This document shows, piece after piece, positions 18,879 to 28,355 of a stretch of DNA of 64,000 nucleotides. The notes under the pieces are model-generated. The model was given only the letters and a program-made list of their open reading frames with translations. It searched no databases and was not told the origin of the DNA. The translations under genes were made by a program, and so were the position numbers. Origin of the DNA: Symbiodinium natans (lineage: Eukaryota; Sar; Dinophyceae; Suessiales; Symbiodiniaceae); the NCBI GenBank assembly GCA_905221605.1, contig CAJNDS010000380.1, positions 812,001 to 876,000 on the forward strand, given 5' to 3'. Position 1 is the first letter of the stretch, and each line of letters starts with the position of its first letter.

Positions 18879-21360
18879 ATGGCGGATCCGAAGACCACCG
18901 TAACGCTCGCCGCGGATTCCAACCAGGCCTTGGGATGATTAAGTCATAATGATAATGATCATAAGGGTTGAGGGTTTAGGGTTTAGGGTTTCTAAGGATA
19001 ATAATGAGAATAACAATAATACTCATAGTGACCAGGCCTTGGGCATTGCCCAGTATGCGTTGGACTTCATTGGCGGCAAGTACGGCGACAACATCGATGC
19101 CAGCGTCTGGGAGAAGATTGAGCAGTTCCATACGGATTCTGTGATGTGCGGGATCTCTGCACTCGCCATGAAGTGCAACTCCCCCACGGTCTTGCGCGAA
19201 GAGGCCCTGACCTACAAGGATGACGAGGGTGCGACGGTGTTCGGCAGCAAGCAGAAGTGTGCTCCTGAGAAGGCCGTGGTGGCAAATTCGGCAGCGGCGC
19301 GAGAGTGGGATTCCAACGGAACCGTCTTTGGCTACAATCCCAACATCCCGGGTCACCAGGCTGGAGAGTTTGGCCACAACGACTTCTACGGGGTCGTCAT
19401 TGCTGCGGCTCAGGTGACGGGGAAGGTCACTGGCAAGACCGCCCTCCGCGCCATGATCTGTCTCGATGAGATTCGCGGCCGTCTCGCAGAAGTTTTCAGC
19501 CTCAAGAGCTACAAGCTGGACCATGTCGTGCATGGTGCGATCGCGTCCGCAGCGGTCTACGGAGCCTTGTTGGGAGCCACGGCCGAGGAGATCGAGAGCG
19601 CCATCGGCATGGTGGTTGCGCACTACGTACCCTTCCGTGCCATCCGAGCAGGGAAGCAGCTTTCGGATTCGAAAGGCGGGGGTTGGGGAACGGAGACTGG
19701 CGGTTTCGTCTGCAAAAACGAGAAGAAGAAAACATACAGAATGTCGAATTCTATGATTCTGAGGATAATCCTTAATCATTGTGAATGAAGTATGTCTCCA
19801 CATCTAGTACTGAAGTTGTGCTATCATGATAGGATGTGCCGATAGTTGGAAAGCGATAAGAAGGAGAAAGAACCATAACGCCGAAAAAGAGTAGCAAGTG
19901 GATACGTGTTTTTTTTAGCAACCCCGGGATGCTTTTTTCTACAGCCCCAGGGGATATTATATATACTATATATACTAGACATATACTATATATATATATA
20001 TATATATATATAGATATAGATAGATATATATGTATATACACTACAACCCCAGGTGCCTCTGCAGCCATCTCGACAGAGGCAGCGGTGCTTTCCATGCGTC
20101 GTGCCATGCGCGGTTTCGTGGGCCCCCGTGACATCTTCCGCAACCCCGAGAGCATCTTCAGGCTTCAGGGTTTAGGGTTTTTAGGGGTTTGGGTTTAGGG
20201 TTCAGGGGTTTAGGGGTTAGGGTTTAGGGTTTAGGGGTTAGGGGTTAGGGTTTAGGGTTTAGGGTTTAGGGCAGGTTTTTCGAGCCCACCACGGGCGTGA
20301 CGAAGAACAAGGACAGTATTGACATCACCTTGGGCAACAAAGTTCGCTGGGGGCAAGGCCTTAAACACTAAACCCTGAACCCTAAACCCTAAACCCTGAA
20401 CCCTAAAACCCTAAAACCCTGAACCCTGAACCCTGAACCCTAAACCCTAAACCCTAAACCCTAAAGGCCCCAGCCCCTTCAACCTGGTCTTGACGCACTC
20501 GGGCTCCGACTTCGCCGTGTGTGGCATGCACTTTAAGATTGGCCTCTACGAGCATCAGTCCGCTGGAGCACTGCACGGTGCCGTGCCTTTGTCATAGTTG
20601 GGTAACATTTTGCAGTTTTAAGGGTACTTCAACCCCATAAGGAATAAAAGATTAGGTTTTTAATATTATCCCAACCATGAACTAGGTGCAGCTGGTCGCC
20701 GACAACGAGGAACTCTGCACCAAGGGCTTGGACAGCATCGAGGAGATTTCAATTGTGGCCTACGAGCCAGCCTTCGGCATCATTGGTGACCCAGCGAAGA
20801 AGGATCCAAAGACGCGACAGTCCGCAGATCACTCCATGGCCTTCATCGTTTCGCGCATGTTGCAGAAGGCGGTTGCCAAGGGCAAGAAGCCCCCCAGTGT
20901 GCAGGCGGCCTGGAACGATCTCATGCTCACACCCTATGACTATGGCAAGGATGCGCTCTATGATGCGACAACGCGTGCCCTCATGCAGAAGATCACTTTC
21001 AAGCACGGCGGCGCTGAGTACGATGCCAAGTACCCCGATGGTATTCCAACCTCCATCGACATCACCATGAAGGGCGGCAAGAAGTTGTCCAGCGGACTCG
21101 TGATGTACCCACCAGGCCACGCGAGGAACACCACCGCTGACCTCAAGGGTTTGTTGGCCACTAAGAACAAGATGCTTGGTGACTTGGTTTTCAAGGATGA
21201 GACGTCGTACAAAAAGTTCCTCGAGCCATTGATTAACATGAAGAATCTCCCCTCTGCGGCCATGCAGGACATCTACTCTTTTGATTTCTCTGACATGAGG
21301 GAGCACAAGTGCATCGACGGTGATCTCCCCGTGGTCCCGCCTCTGAAGTCCCGTCTCTGA
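18879..21360 (+). CDS. prpD: MmgE/PrpD-family protein, 2-methylcitrate dehydratase type, six exons
   Basis: Exons: 18879-18926, 19036-19675, 20053-20161, 20275-20357, 20467-20582, 20686-21360. The sum is 1671 nt, 556 residues plus TGA, with all phases consistent. The family dehydrates 2-methylcitrate to 2-methylaconitate in propionate breakdown; relatives include cis-aconitate decarboxylase, so the exact substrate is not proven. The helical N-terminal domain holds NSPTVLREEALTYKDDEG, GEFGHNDFYGVVIAAAQ, ALRAMICLDEIRGRL and LDHVVHGAIASAAVYGA. The C-terminal domain holds HSGSDFAVCGMHFKIGLYEH, DDPKTRQSADHSMAFIV-like sequence (KTRQSADHSMAFIV) and MYPPGHARNTTADLKG; order and spacing match bacterial PrpD (about 480 residues), slightly longer here. 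The start was chosen because MADPKTT continues in phase into exon 2. No clear organelle-targeting peptide. The exon 5 donor is ambiguous by one codon (GC at 20580 or GT at 20583). Codons are GC-ending, unlike the introns. Confidence 0.9.
18927..19035 (+). other. prpD intron 1: GC-AG, 109 nt, flanked by 13-bp duplication
   Basis: ACCAGGCCTTGGG occurs at the exon 1/intron border (18922-18934) and again at the intron/exon 2 border (19031-19043). Removing GCCTTGGG...GTGACCAG leaves one copy and a continuous frame (DSNQALGIAQ). The body carries GGGTTGAGGGTTTAGGGTTT and ATAATAATGAG. It looks like an insertion with a target-site duplication that also made the splice sites. Confidence 0.8.
19676..20052 (+). 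other. prpD intron 2: GC-AG, 377 nt
   Basis: Begins GCGGGGGTTGGGG and ends ACAACCCCAG. GGGGTTG near the left end and CAACCCC near the right end are inverse. It contains AT microsatellite (about 19985-20040). Exons join as AAA|G-GT|GCC. No telomeric core, unlike introns 1, 3 and 4. Confidence 0.8.
20162..20274 (+). other. prpD intron 3: GC-AG, 113 nt, TTTAGGG repeat
   Basis: GCTTCAGGG then almost only TTTAGGG / GGGTTAGGGG units, ending TTTAGGGCAG. The acceptor AG lies immediately after the last unit. Confidence 0.85.
20358..20466 (+). other. prpD intron 4: GC-AG, 109 nt, CCCTAAA repeat
   Basis: GCCTTAAACACTAAACCC then CCCTAAA/CCCTGAA units, ending CCCTAAAG. It is the opposite orientation to intron 3, 83 nt away. 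AAGGCC is repeated at both borders. Confidence 0.85.
20583..20685 (+). other. prpD intron 5: GT-AG (or GC-AG), about 103 nt, AT-rich
   Basis: GTGCCTTTG...ACCATGAACTAG, without telomeric units. GGTGC occurs at both borders. A GC donor three bases earlier is equally in phase. Confidence 0.7.
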
Positions 21361-22050
21361 AGTGGCGCCGTTTGGTGTAGAGAGTAGGTGAGCCCTTACC
21401 GCGCCCGAAAGCGGCACCCTTTTAAAGGCAAAGGCCGAAGCTCACGACCCGAGGGGGTTGTCCGATCCTCTTCCTCTCTTGACAGGGCCTGGAGGTGCAG
21501 ACGAGACACAGTAGCATTAGTACTGTCCGTAGTCATAGCAATAGTCGTAGTCACTGTAATACTATGAAGACTACTAGTAGTAACAACAATATTCATAAAA
21601 TAACAGTAATAGTAGCTAAAGTTATTGTTCTAATGGTATTCACAGCAAGAACAGGAATTGAGCTGTTTTGATTGGGATGCCAGGGTGCAGTCGGATTTGG
21701 GGTTTAGGGTTTGTGATCTAGGGTCTTGTTTTTTTGGGGGGGGTTTGGGGCTAGGGAATTTGGCATCTAGGGACGTTTAGAGACTTTCGATGTAGAGTAG
21801 GGTGTTATTGGAATAGGGCGGATAAATGTAGGGCGGGTATAGCCTGCATCCAGTGCCCGGGACCCCCCCCCCCCCCCCCCCAAAAGGTCCTAAACCGCAA
21901 CTCAACCCGGCAGTGAAAACACATCCGCTTGCAAGGGGGCTCCAAAGTTTTGTATTTCTTTTTTGGCAGGGTTTGCGATCCGAAGACCCTAAGCTCCCTA
22001 AATCCCAAACCCTGAGCCCTTTGCCAGCCCTTAACTGAGCAAAAGAGTAG
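21361..22050. other. prpD 3' region
   Basis: Likely 3' UTR followed by TAG/AAC trinucleotide-rich DNA (21500-21620), degenerate TTTAGGG words, and a poly-C run at 21862-21880. No gene recognised. Confidence 0.4.
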
Positions 22051-22139
22051 CCCTCAACCCGAAACCCTGGTGACGCTGGCCCAGGCCCCGGCAGACCAAG
22101 GCTATGTAGGCCTGCCAGCTGCCATTGCGCGGACTTTGC
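22051..22139 (+). CDS. putative exon, unknown
   Basis: AG at 22049-22050; one-base lead then PQPETLVTLAQAPADQGYVG and LPAAIARTL, with GT at 22140. A continuous frame with ordinary composition. No family recognised. Confidence 0.5.
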
Positions 22140-22155
22140 GTGCTTAGGATTTAGG

Positions 22156-22258
22156 TTGGGATGTTCCCCCTTATACTAACAGTCCCTAATAGGGATAGAG
22201 TACAGTACACCCAATTATATTCCTATTAAGGACTGTTAGTATAAGGGGGAACATCCAA
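22156..22258. repeat. MITE-like inverted repeat, family A copy 2
   Basis: Best preserved copy: TTGGGATGTTCCCCCTTATA on the left mirrors TATAAGGGGGAACATCC on the right, followed inward by ACTAACAGTCC / GGACTGTTAGT. The arms form about 30 bp of near-perfect hairpin. Confidence 0.75.
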
Positions 22259-22838
22259 AGGTTTAGGGCTTTTCCCCTAAGCGCTAAATTAAGGCCCTTA
22301 CAGTCCCAACCCCCCAAAATAACCTTTAAGCCTACCCCTACCCTGAGCCCTAAACCCTAGGGCGTAACAATCCTGAAACGGCACGCTTTCTCTTAAAGCA
22401 TCTTAGGGTTAAGGGCAATTTTGGGTGTTTGGTTCTTGTAGCCCGCACTTTTTTTGACCCCAGTGTCTAGCGTCGGTTTCGGGCTTTGTTAGGTATGAGG
22501 AGGTTCATTTTTGCTGTCGTCGCGGAAGGTCCTCTACGTGATGCAGGGTTTGAGGGCTTTAGGGCTTGTAGGGTTTTAGGGTTGAGGGTTTGACGTGCTT
22601 GCTGCGCGCCGCGTGTGGGAACATGGCTTCTGACATCGCTTTGTTTTGAAGGCGACCGGCTCTTTCTCTCTTAATCCCGCAGGGCCCTGGACCCTAAAAC
22701 CCTAAACCCGAAAACCCTAGAACCCTAACACCCTAAAACCCAAAAACCCAAAAACCCTAGCACCCTACAACCCTAAACGCTAAACAAGCCCTATACGCTG
22801 TAATCTTAATGGCATTGCTTCTGAATTTCCATGTGCAG

Positions 22839-22884
22839 CGCAGGCGACGTGACCATGCCCTCTGCGCAGTTGGAGGTGGACTGG
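22839..22884 (+). CDS. putative exon with GTAAGG donor
   Basis: AG at 22837-22838; one-base lead then AGDVTMPSAQLEVDW before GTAAGG at 22885. Small but with a good donor. A second acceptor lies five bases in. Confidence 0.45.
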
Positions 22885-23172
22885 GTAAGGGGTGTAGGGT
22901 TTAGGGTTTAGGGTTAAGGGTTTAGGGTTTAGGGTTTAGGGATACAGGAGCCTCAATAGCTACAAGGAATCCCCCCATACCAAGCCTTTTATACTTCTAT
23001 TTTCTTAAGGTGTACGCCAGATACCTACCCATCCTCTAAATTGGGCTCCTAGCGGCCATGGCTATCACTCCCCACTTTTGCTGTGCATGCCCCCAAGTCG
23101 AGTAGGATTTGGGAACCCGAGCAGGCGTCGGGGTTTAGGGTTTGGGGTGTAGCGTTTCGGGTTTCAGGGGGG

Positions 23173-23284
23173 CTTGCTGGCCAGAGTGGTGGGTGACTCC
23201 TTGCGGATTCTCCAACCTCTAAACGTTCAGAGCCGTGAGTTGTCCCCTAGACCCTAAGCCCTAAACCCTTGCTGGCCAGAGTGG
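23173..23284. repeat. 17-bp direct repeat flanking intron-like DNA
   Basis: CTTGCTGGCCAGAGTGG occurs at 23173 and 23268. The 78 bp between contain CCCTAAGCCCTAAACCC. The second copy is at the start of the exon at 23280. Resembles the duplication around prpD intron 1. Confidence 0.6.
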
Positions 23285-23360
23285 CGAGGCACAGGTGCAG
23301 CGGGACGCTCCGAACGACCACGCCGTGGCGCGCTGGCCGCATATCGAAAGCTCAGAGCAG
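23280..23360 (+). CDS. putative exon, unknown
   Basis: AG at 23278-23279; reads SGEAQVQRDAPNDHAVARWP then HIESSEQ. Donor uncertain. Ordinary codon content, no family recognised. Confidence 0.45.
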
Positions 23361-24158
23361 GGATGTTGAGGAACATTTGGGGCGAGACCCCAAAGCCTGA
23401 AGCCGTTAACTTCGAGCTGAGAGCCTCAAGATCCGAAGACCCTAGAGCCAGGAATGCCAATATTCATGACATGATCTATGCATATTATATATATATATAT
23501 CTCTCTATACATGCATGTATATGCGTGTGCAAAAATGCAGGCACATATGCGTGTAATCTCATGATTGGACTTGTGTGTTTCTTGCAAGGAGAACGCCCAA
23601 GGTGACGAAGCCAACCAGATTAGCAGAGAAAAAAGGGGGAGGAACACCATCAAGAACTTGTTCAACTCAATTTGTGTGTTTCGCAGACCCGGGAGACATG
23701 GGGGGCGCCTTGTCGGTGTTGTCGCAGGTTTGAAGAAAAGGGCCTGGCACCGTAGCTGCTCTAGAAGTGATTCGTGTAGTACTCGTATCACTTCGGTGGC
23801 ATATCGCAGCTCACAGAAGTTGTCGACTGGTACTGGATGTTATCTCTGAGCAGGAATAAGTCAATCAGGTTCCAATTGCAAGATGATCTTAGCCTAAATA
23901 TGGCCGTATAGAGGCCATAAACCTGAAGTGTGGGGCTCTTGCGTTCCGTTCAGGGCTCCAATTGTGACCTTGTAGCTATCAACCCTTGAACCCAAGGCGG
24001 CCCTAAATCCTCAACTGTAAATCTTAAATCCAGCCCCTAGCCCTCGTCGCTCACTGCCCCCGAAACCCTGAACCCAGAAGCCTAAGACAAGCCCTCAACC
24101 CTCAGCCCTCAAGCCCTCAACGCAAGGCCCTGCGAGACCCAACCAGCCCGTCTCACAG

Positions 24159-24209
24159 GCAGCCCGCGTTTCCGCCTGTGAGCAGCGGCTTGTCAGTTGC
24201 GAGTCCCAG
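24159..24209 (+). CDS. coiled-coil exon (joins 24268)
   Basis: AG at 24157-24158; reads AARVSACEQRLVSCESQ, phase 0 to a GC donor at 24210 (CAG|GCTGG). CAGGCTGG recurs at the next acceptor. A GT 12 bases later is an alternative donor in the same phase. Confidence 0.55.
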
Positions 24210-24267
24210 GCTGGCGGCCCTGTGCACTTCTGAAAAATTAGGTTACGGCCTCCACCCCCCTGTGCAG

Positions 24268-24315
24268 GCTGGGCTCATCAGCCAGCTCGAGGAGGAGCTC
24301 CGTGCCCTTCGCAAG
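24268..24315 (+). CDS. coiled-coil exon
   Basis: AG at 24266-24267; reads AGLISQLEEELRALRK with heptad-like spacing of I, L, L, L, ending phase 0 before GTTCGT. Joined to 24159-24209 it gives one helix. First firm exon of the coiled-coil cluster. Confidence 0.6.
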
Positions 24316-25059
24316 GTTCGTTTGCGGTGTGGGGCTTCGGGATGTGCTACAGGGTTGAATGCTTCTTCAGCAAGGGTTGGGCTTAGGGTTTGCCAACGCT
24401 CCACACACACCGCTTTGACATGTTGCAACCCGGCCACATCTCAAGCTTGGCGGGTTTTAGGGCTTTCGAATGTGCCCGGAGACCCCCGACCCCCGCACGG
24501 CAGGTAATCAGGTAATCCCAAGGCCCTCGAACTCCAAGTGCTAATTCGTCCTACATCCTACAACCCAGAGTGACCACAGAACCTTGAGTCCTAAACCTTC
24601 AGTTTATCTAGGGTTTAGGGCCCCAAGACAAACTATACGAATCCTAGTTATGAAGCAAAGCGTATCGCTGCATTAAGGATCATTAGAATTTTCGGGCGGG
24701 TCATGGTTCCAAATTAGGCATTTGGTTCACTTGGGGTCTCGTGATAAGGAACCCGAGCTTGCAAGAGACTTACCAGGGGCTTTTCAGGCCTAAGGCCGAA
24801 AAAAGAAGAGGTTGTGGTGTCTCGCTGCATTAGGTGCGTGGTGGGATGGCATGGAAAAAAAAGACACACTCATTCTTTGTGTGGACAAGATTCTTTCAGC
24901 CTAAACGCCACTCTTTACAACCTCCGAACTCCTGGACCCCATAAACCCTGCACCCTGAACCCTATACTTTGTTTAATTGGGTGGGGGCTTCACAAAATGG
25001 AGGGGTGCTTTTCTTGAAGGGTTCCTAGACTGAGGTTGTAGTACGTTGGGGGTATTAAG

Positions 25060-25191
25060 GTACCTCATGAAGGGAAATGCCCCGATGCACTGGGCTTTCT
25101 GGGTGCTGGAGGTCTTCGACGACCGCAGTATCATGGACACCCAACGACTGCACCTGCTCGAGAGCCGGGCGCAGCAGTCGTGGCCCTGCGG
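25060..25191 (+). CDS. putative exon, helix-rich
   Basis: AG at 25058-25059; one-base lead, frame includes MKGNAPMHWAFWVLEVFDDR and SIMDTQRLHLLESRAQQSW, to GT at 25192. Longer than neighbours, with a globular part leading into coiled coil. Confidence 0.5.
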
Positions 25192-25410
25192 GTTATGATC
25201 ATCCTTTTCGGCAGAGATCTAGGTAATCGTACTGAAGGGTGTGTCTATATGTAGGCAAAATAAAGGTAGATGCCTAGACTATTCTTTCGCCCCTTTTTGA
25301 AAGGGGTGGACAGCCTGGGCCTGAATTTTCACGGCCGCCCGAAGCTGGTTCTGTCTTATCAGGCCTGAAACATGAATTCAACCCCAGGCCCGGAACCTGA
25401 GTTTATTCAG

Positions 25411-25459
25411 GTCGCAAGCCCACGAGACGCACGTTCAGGAGCACCTTACCAACCTCCAG
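25411..25459 (+). CDS. coiled-coil micro-exon
   Basis: AG at 25409-25410; one-base lead then SQAHETHVQEHLTNLQ before GTGCGA at 25460. Charged helix. Confidence 0.5.
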
Positions 25460-26073
25460 GTGCGAAACTGAACCCTGGAGCAGGGGCTTTAGAGCTTTGT
25501 GCTCAGGGTTTAGGATTTCGAGTTTCCTAGCCTCATGTCCTACACCGCCCTAGCCACCCTGAATTGTTCAGAGGTTAGGTTCCCTGATGAAAACCTCCAA
25601 TCAAACAAAGCGGGGCGTTCTTCTTACAATAAGGTTGCTGGGGAGCCAGGCTCCCCAAACCCTAACCCTCAAGACCCACCCGAAACCTCAAATGCGTGTT
25701 TGGAGTGTAGTGTTTCGGGGTTCAAAGTTTTGGCAGACTCTCCAAAAGTGAAAGCCCTGAACCTCTTGGTTTTTGCCATCTGCGTGTGAATTTTGAGGCC
25801 TCTGCAACTGTTTTCCTGAAACCTAAGCCCAACAGAGCCCCCAGCAAAAGCCCCACATGCTAAGCTGCTAAGATCACCCTAAACCGTAAACCCTAAACCC
25901 TAAACCCTAAACCCTAAACTCCATCAAGCCCAAGCCCTCCTCCTCCAGCAGCATCGTGCGCTCTGTTGAAGGTCCCTAAGGCCCTCTAGGTACCTCCAGA
26001 CTCCCCTCCCTTCAAGGACCTCAAAATGAAACCCTAAACCCTGAACCCAAAACCCTAAACCCTAAACCCTCAG

Positions 26074-26160
26074 GCAGAGTTCCAGCAGTTCACGACTCAG
26101 TCCGTGAGCCGCCAGCTCGCGGACCATGTGGACATGGAGGGCCAGGCCGCCGGATCTTGG
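26074..26160 (+). CDS. coiled-coil exon
   Basis: AG at 26072-26073 right after a CCCTAAA tract; reads AEFQQFTTQSVSRQLADHVD then MEGQAAGSW, phase 0-0, GT at 26161 leading into TTTAGGG repeat. The intron on each side is telomeric, in opposite orientations. Confidence 0.6.
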
Positions 26161-26164
26161 GTTC

Positions 26165-26232
26165 AGGGTTTAAGGTTTAGGGTTTAGGGGTTGGGGTTTA
26201 GGGGTTAGGGTTTAGGGTTTAGGGGTTGATTC
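26165..26232. repeat. telomeric array, TTTAGGG
   Basis: Imperfect TTTAGGG and GGGGTTTAGGGG units directly after the exon at 26074. Confidence 0.8.
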
Positions 26233-26576
26233 TTGGATATTTTGGGTTCGAGTCAGATTATTGTTCTGAAACAATTGATTGTCCGAGCCCAAGACCCTCA
26301 TTCACGCCATGTTTCAGCCACCATACAGTAAGAGGCTTGTTGAGACCAAACGATAACTCATTTTTGCAGGATCTTTTGGTTCTGTGACATCTCTACTGCT
26401 GCATGGGGGCATTATCTGAACTCAAGCTATTTTCTGTCTAGGTTCGAGGGCTTAGGGTTTTGGACAAGAGTCAACGTGGAGTCTAGGGGGGTTGAGGGGT
26501 TGCGAGATCATGCTAAAGGTCTTTCGTCATCAGGGGAGCCTGTTCATATGAAGTAGGGCTTATATTATTGTTGGTG

Positions 26577-26990
26577 GTGAGAGAGAGAGAGAGAGTGTGT
26601 GTGTGTCCACATATACATGAATTGAGAGAGAGAGAGAGAGTGTGTGTGTGTGTATAGATAGATAGATAGATAGATGGATGGATGGATAGATAGATAGATA
26701 GATAGCTATATATATATATATATATTGGCATACTTTGTTTATTTTTAGTTTGGTGCGTATATATATATATGTATATGTATATATATGTATATATATATGT
26801 GAGTGTCCTCTTGAAGCTATTGGTATCCATGCCCTCCTCATGTAATGTGAACAGTTTGCACTGGTATACAGCACAGTTTGGGATCCAGGGCAGTGCTTGT
26901 ATTCACCTTATCGATGTCTTTTTTATATGTACATATATATATATATATATACACATACATACCTGCATATTATATATATATATATATGGT
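26577..26990. repeat. compound microsatellite region
   Basis: (GA)n, (GT)n, (GATA)n, (GATG)n and several (AT)n/(TATATG)n tracts. Frames reading YIYIY or SLSLS on either strand are artefacts. Confidence 0.9.
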
Positions 26991-27089
26991 ACCCCCCCCC
27001 ATATGCCCACACTTTTTCCTCTCAGGTGCCATGGTAGGGTTTAGAGGCTTAGGATTTCGAAGCCTCCGAGGGCAGCGAGCACGAAAGCG

Positions 27090-27472
27090 CTCTACTGTAC
27101 CAATGTTTTAGGCCCAGAAGAGCAAAAACGCTGTACTGTCCCAAAAAAACCAATCTTTTTAAGCAAAAACAAGCAAAAATGCCGTACTGTCCCAAAAAAA
27201 CCAAAAAAACCAAAGTTTGGAGACCTCTAGGCCCTGGAGGAGCCCAAGGTCTCCAAACTTTGGTTTTTTTTGTTTTTTTGGGACAGTACAGCATTTTTGC
27301 ACTTTTTGCCTTAAAACGATTGGTTTTTTTGGGACAGTACAGCACTTTCGAGGCCTGGGACTGCAAAAACGCTGTACTGTCATCACAAAAAACCAATCTT
27401 TTCAAGCCAAAACAAGCAAAAATGCCGTACTGTCCCAAAAAAACCAAAAAACCAAAGTTTGGAGACCTCCAG
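27090..27472. repeat. alternating inverted-repeat array, block 1
   Basis: Left arm 27133-27226 (GTACTGTCCCAAAAAAACC... to ...CCAAAGTTTGGAGACC) faces right arm 27247-27340 (GGTCTCCAAACTTTGG... to ...GGGACAGTAC) around a 20-bp loop with TAGGCCCTGGAGGAG. A second hairpin centre (TTTCGAGGCCTGGGACTGCA) follows, so arms alternate in direction. Ends inside sequence adjoining the exon at 27473. Confidence 0.85.
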
Positions 27473-27532
27473 GCCCTGCTGAAGCGTGCGCCAAAGGAGC
27501 GGTCGCGGCTCCGCAGAGCGCGACTTCGGCTC
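27473..27532 (+). CDS. putative Arg-rich exon at edge of inverted-repeat array
   Basis: AG at 27471-27472; reads ALLKRAPKERSRLRRARLRL then a stop at 27533. Its upstream GGAGACCTCCAGGCCCTG matches the loop of the neighbouring hairpin units, so the array may have captured an exon border. Donor unclear. Confidence 0.35.
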
Positions 27533-27784
27533 TAGAGGCTCTTGGTGTGAGCCCTTCGCATGCAGACAAGCGCGCGAAGCATGATGCGACGCGCTCGGAC
27601 CAGAACCACCCCACGCGCGTTCTGATGCACAAGGTGTGGGGCTTGTTCGGGTTTTGCTGGGCGCGGGGCGGGTGTCTTGGGAGTACGGGCGGGCTTTGTC
27701 CCTTGCCGCCGGTCGATGGACGGGAGGATTTAAGTTCGTTCGTCGTTCGTCGTTTCGTCCGGCAGGCCGTTCGTGTGAGCTGCA

Positions 27785-28115
27785 CGGGTTTTAGGGTTTA
27801 GGGTTTAGGGCATGCCCTAAGCCCTAAGCCCTAAGCCCTAAACCCTAAAAGGCCCGCAGCCCTATACCCTAAGCCCTAAGCCCTAAGCCCTAAGCCAGCT
27901 CCTCGAAAGGGAATGGGTTTAGGGTTTAGGGTTTTAGGGTTTCGGGTTTAGGGTTTTAGGGTTTAGGGTCCAGGGTTTAGGGTTTTAGGGTTTAGGGTTT
28001 AGGGTTTAGGGTTTAGGGTTTATAAACCCTTCAGCCCTAGCCTTTAACCGCCCTAAACCCTAAGCCTCAAACCCTAAACCCTCAACCCAAAAACCTCAAA
28101 CCCTAAACCCTAGGA
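27785..28115. repeat. telomeric arrays in three orientation blocks
   Basis: TTTAGGG (27788-27810), CCCTAAG/CCCTAAA (27815-27895), TTTAGGG and TTTTAGGG (27915-28022), then degenerate CCCTAAA. The GGCATGCC at 27808 marks an inversion point. Between 27536 and 27785 no gene is recognised. Confidence 0.85.
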
Positions 28116-28355
28116 GCCTCTAGTGCAGATCTTGGTGGTAGTAGCAAATATTCAATTGAGAACTTTGAAGGCTGAAGTGGAGAAGGGCTCCATGTGAACA
28201 GCAGTTGGACATGGGTTAGTCGATCCTAAGAGAGAGGGATGTTCCGCATATGTAAGCATTGCTTCGCTCCTCGAAAGGGAATTAGGGTTTTAGGGTTTTG
28301 GGTTTAGGGTTTTAGGGTTTAGGTCAGGGTTTAGGGCTTTAGGGTTTAGGGTTTA

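Noticed and set aside
18976-19803. 275-codon open frame on the - strand
   Set aside because: It is the antisense shadow of prpD exon 2; the + strand matches a known family.
26240-26262. tRNA T-arm-like GGGTTCGAGTC
   Set aside because: No cloverleaf could be built around it; no matching acceptor stem.
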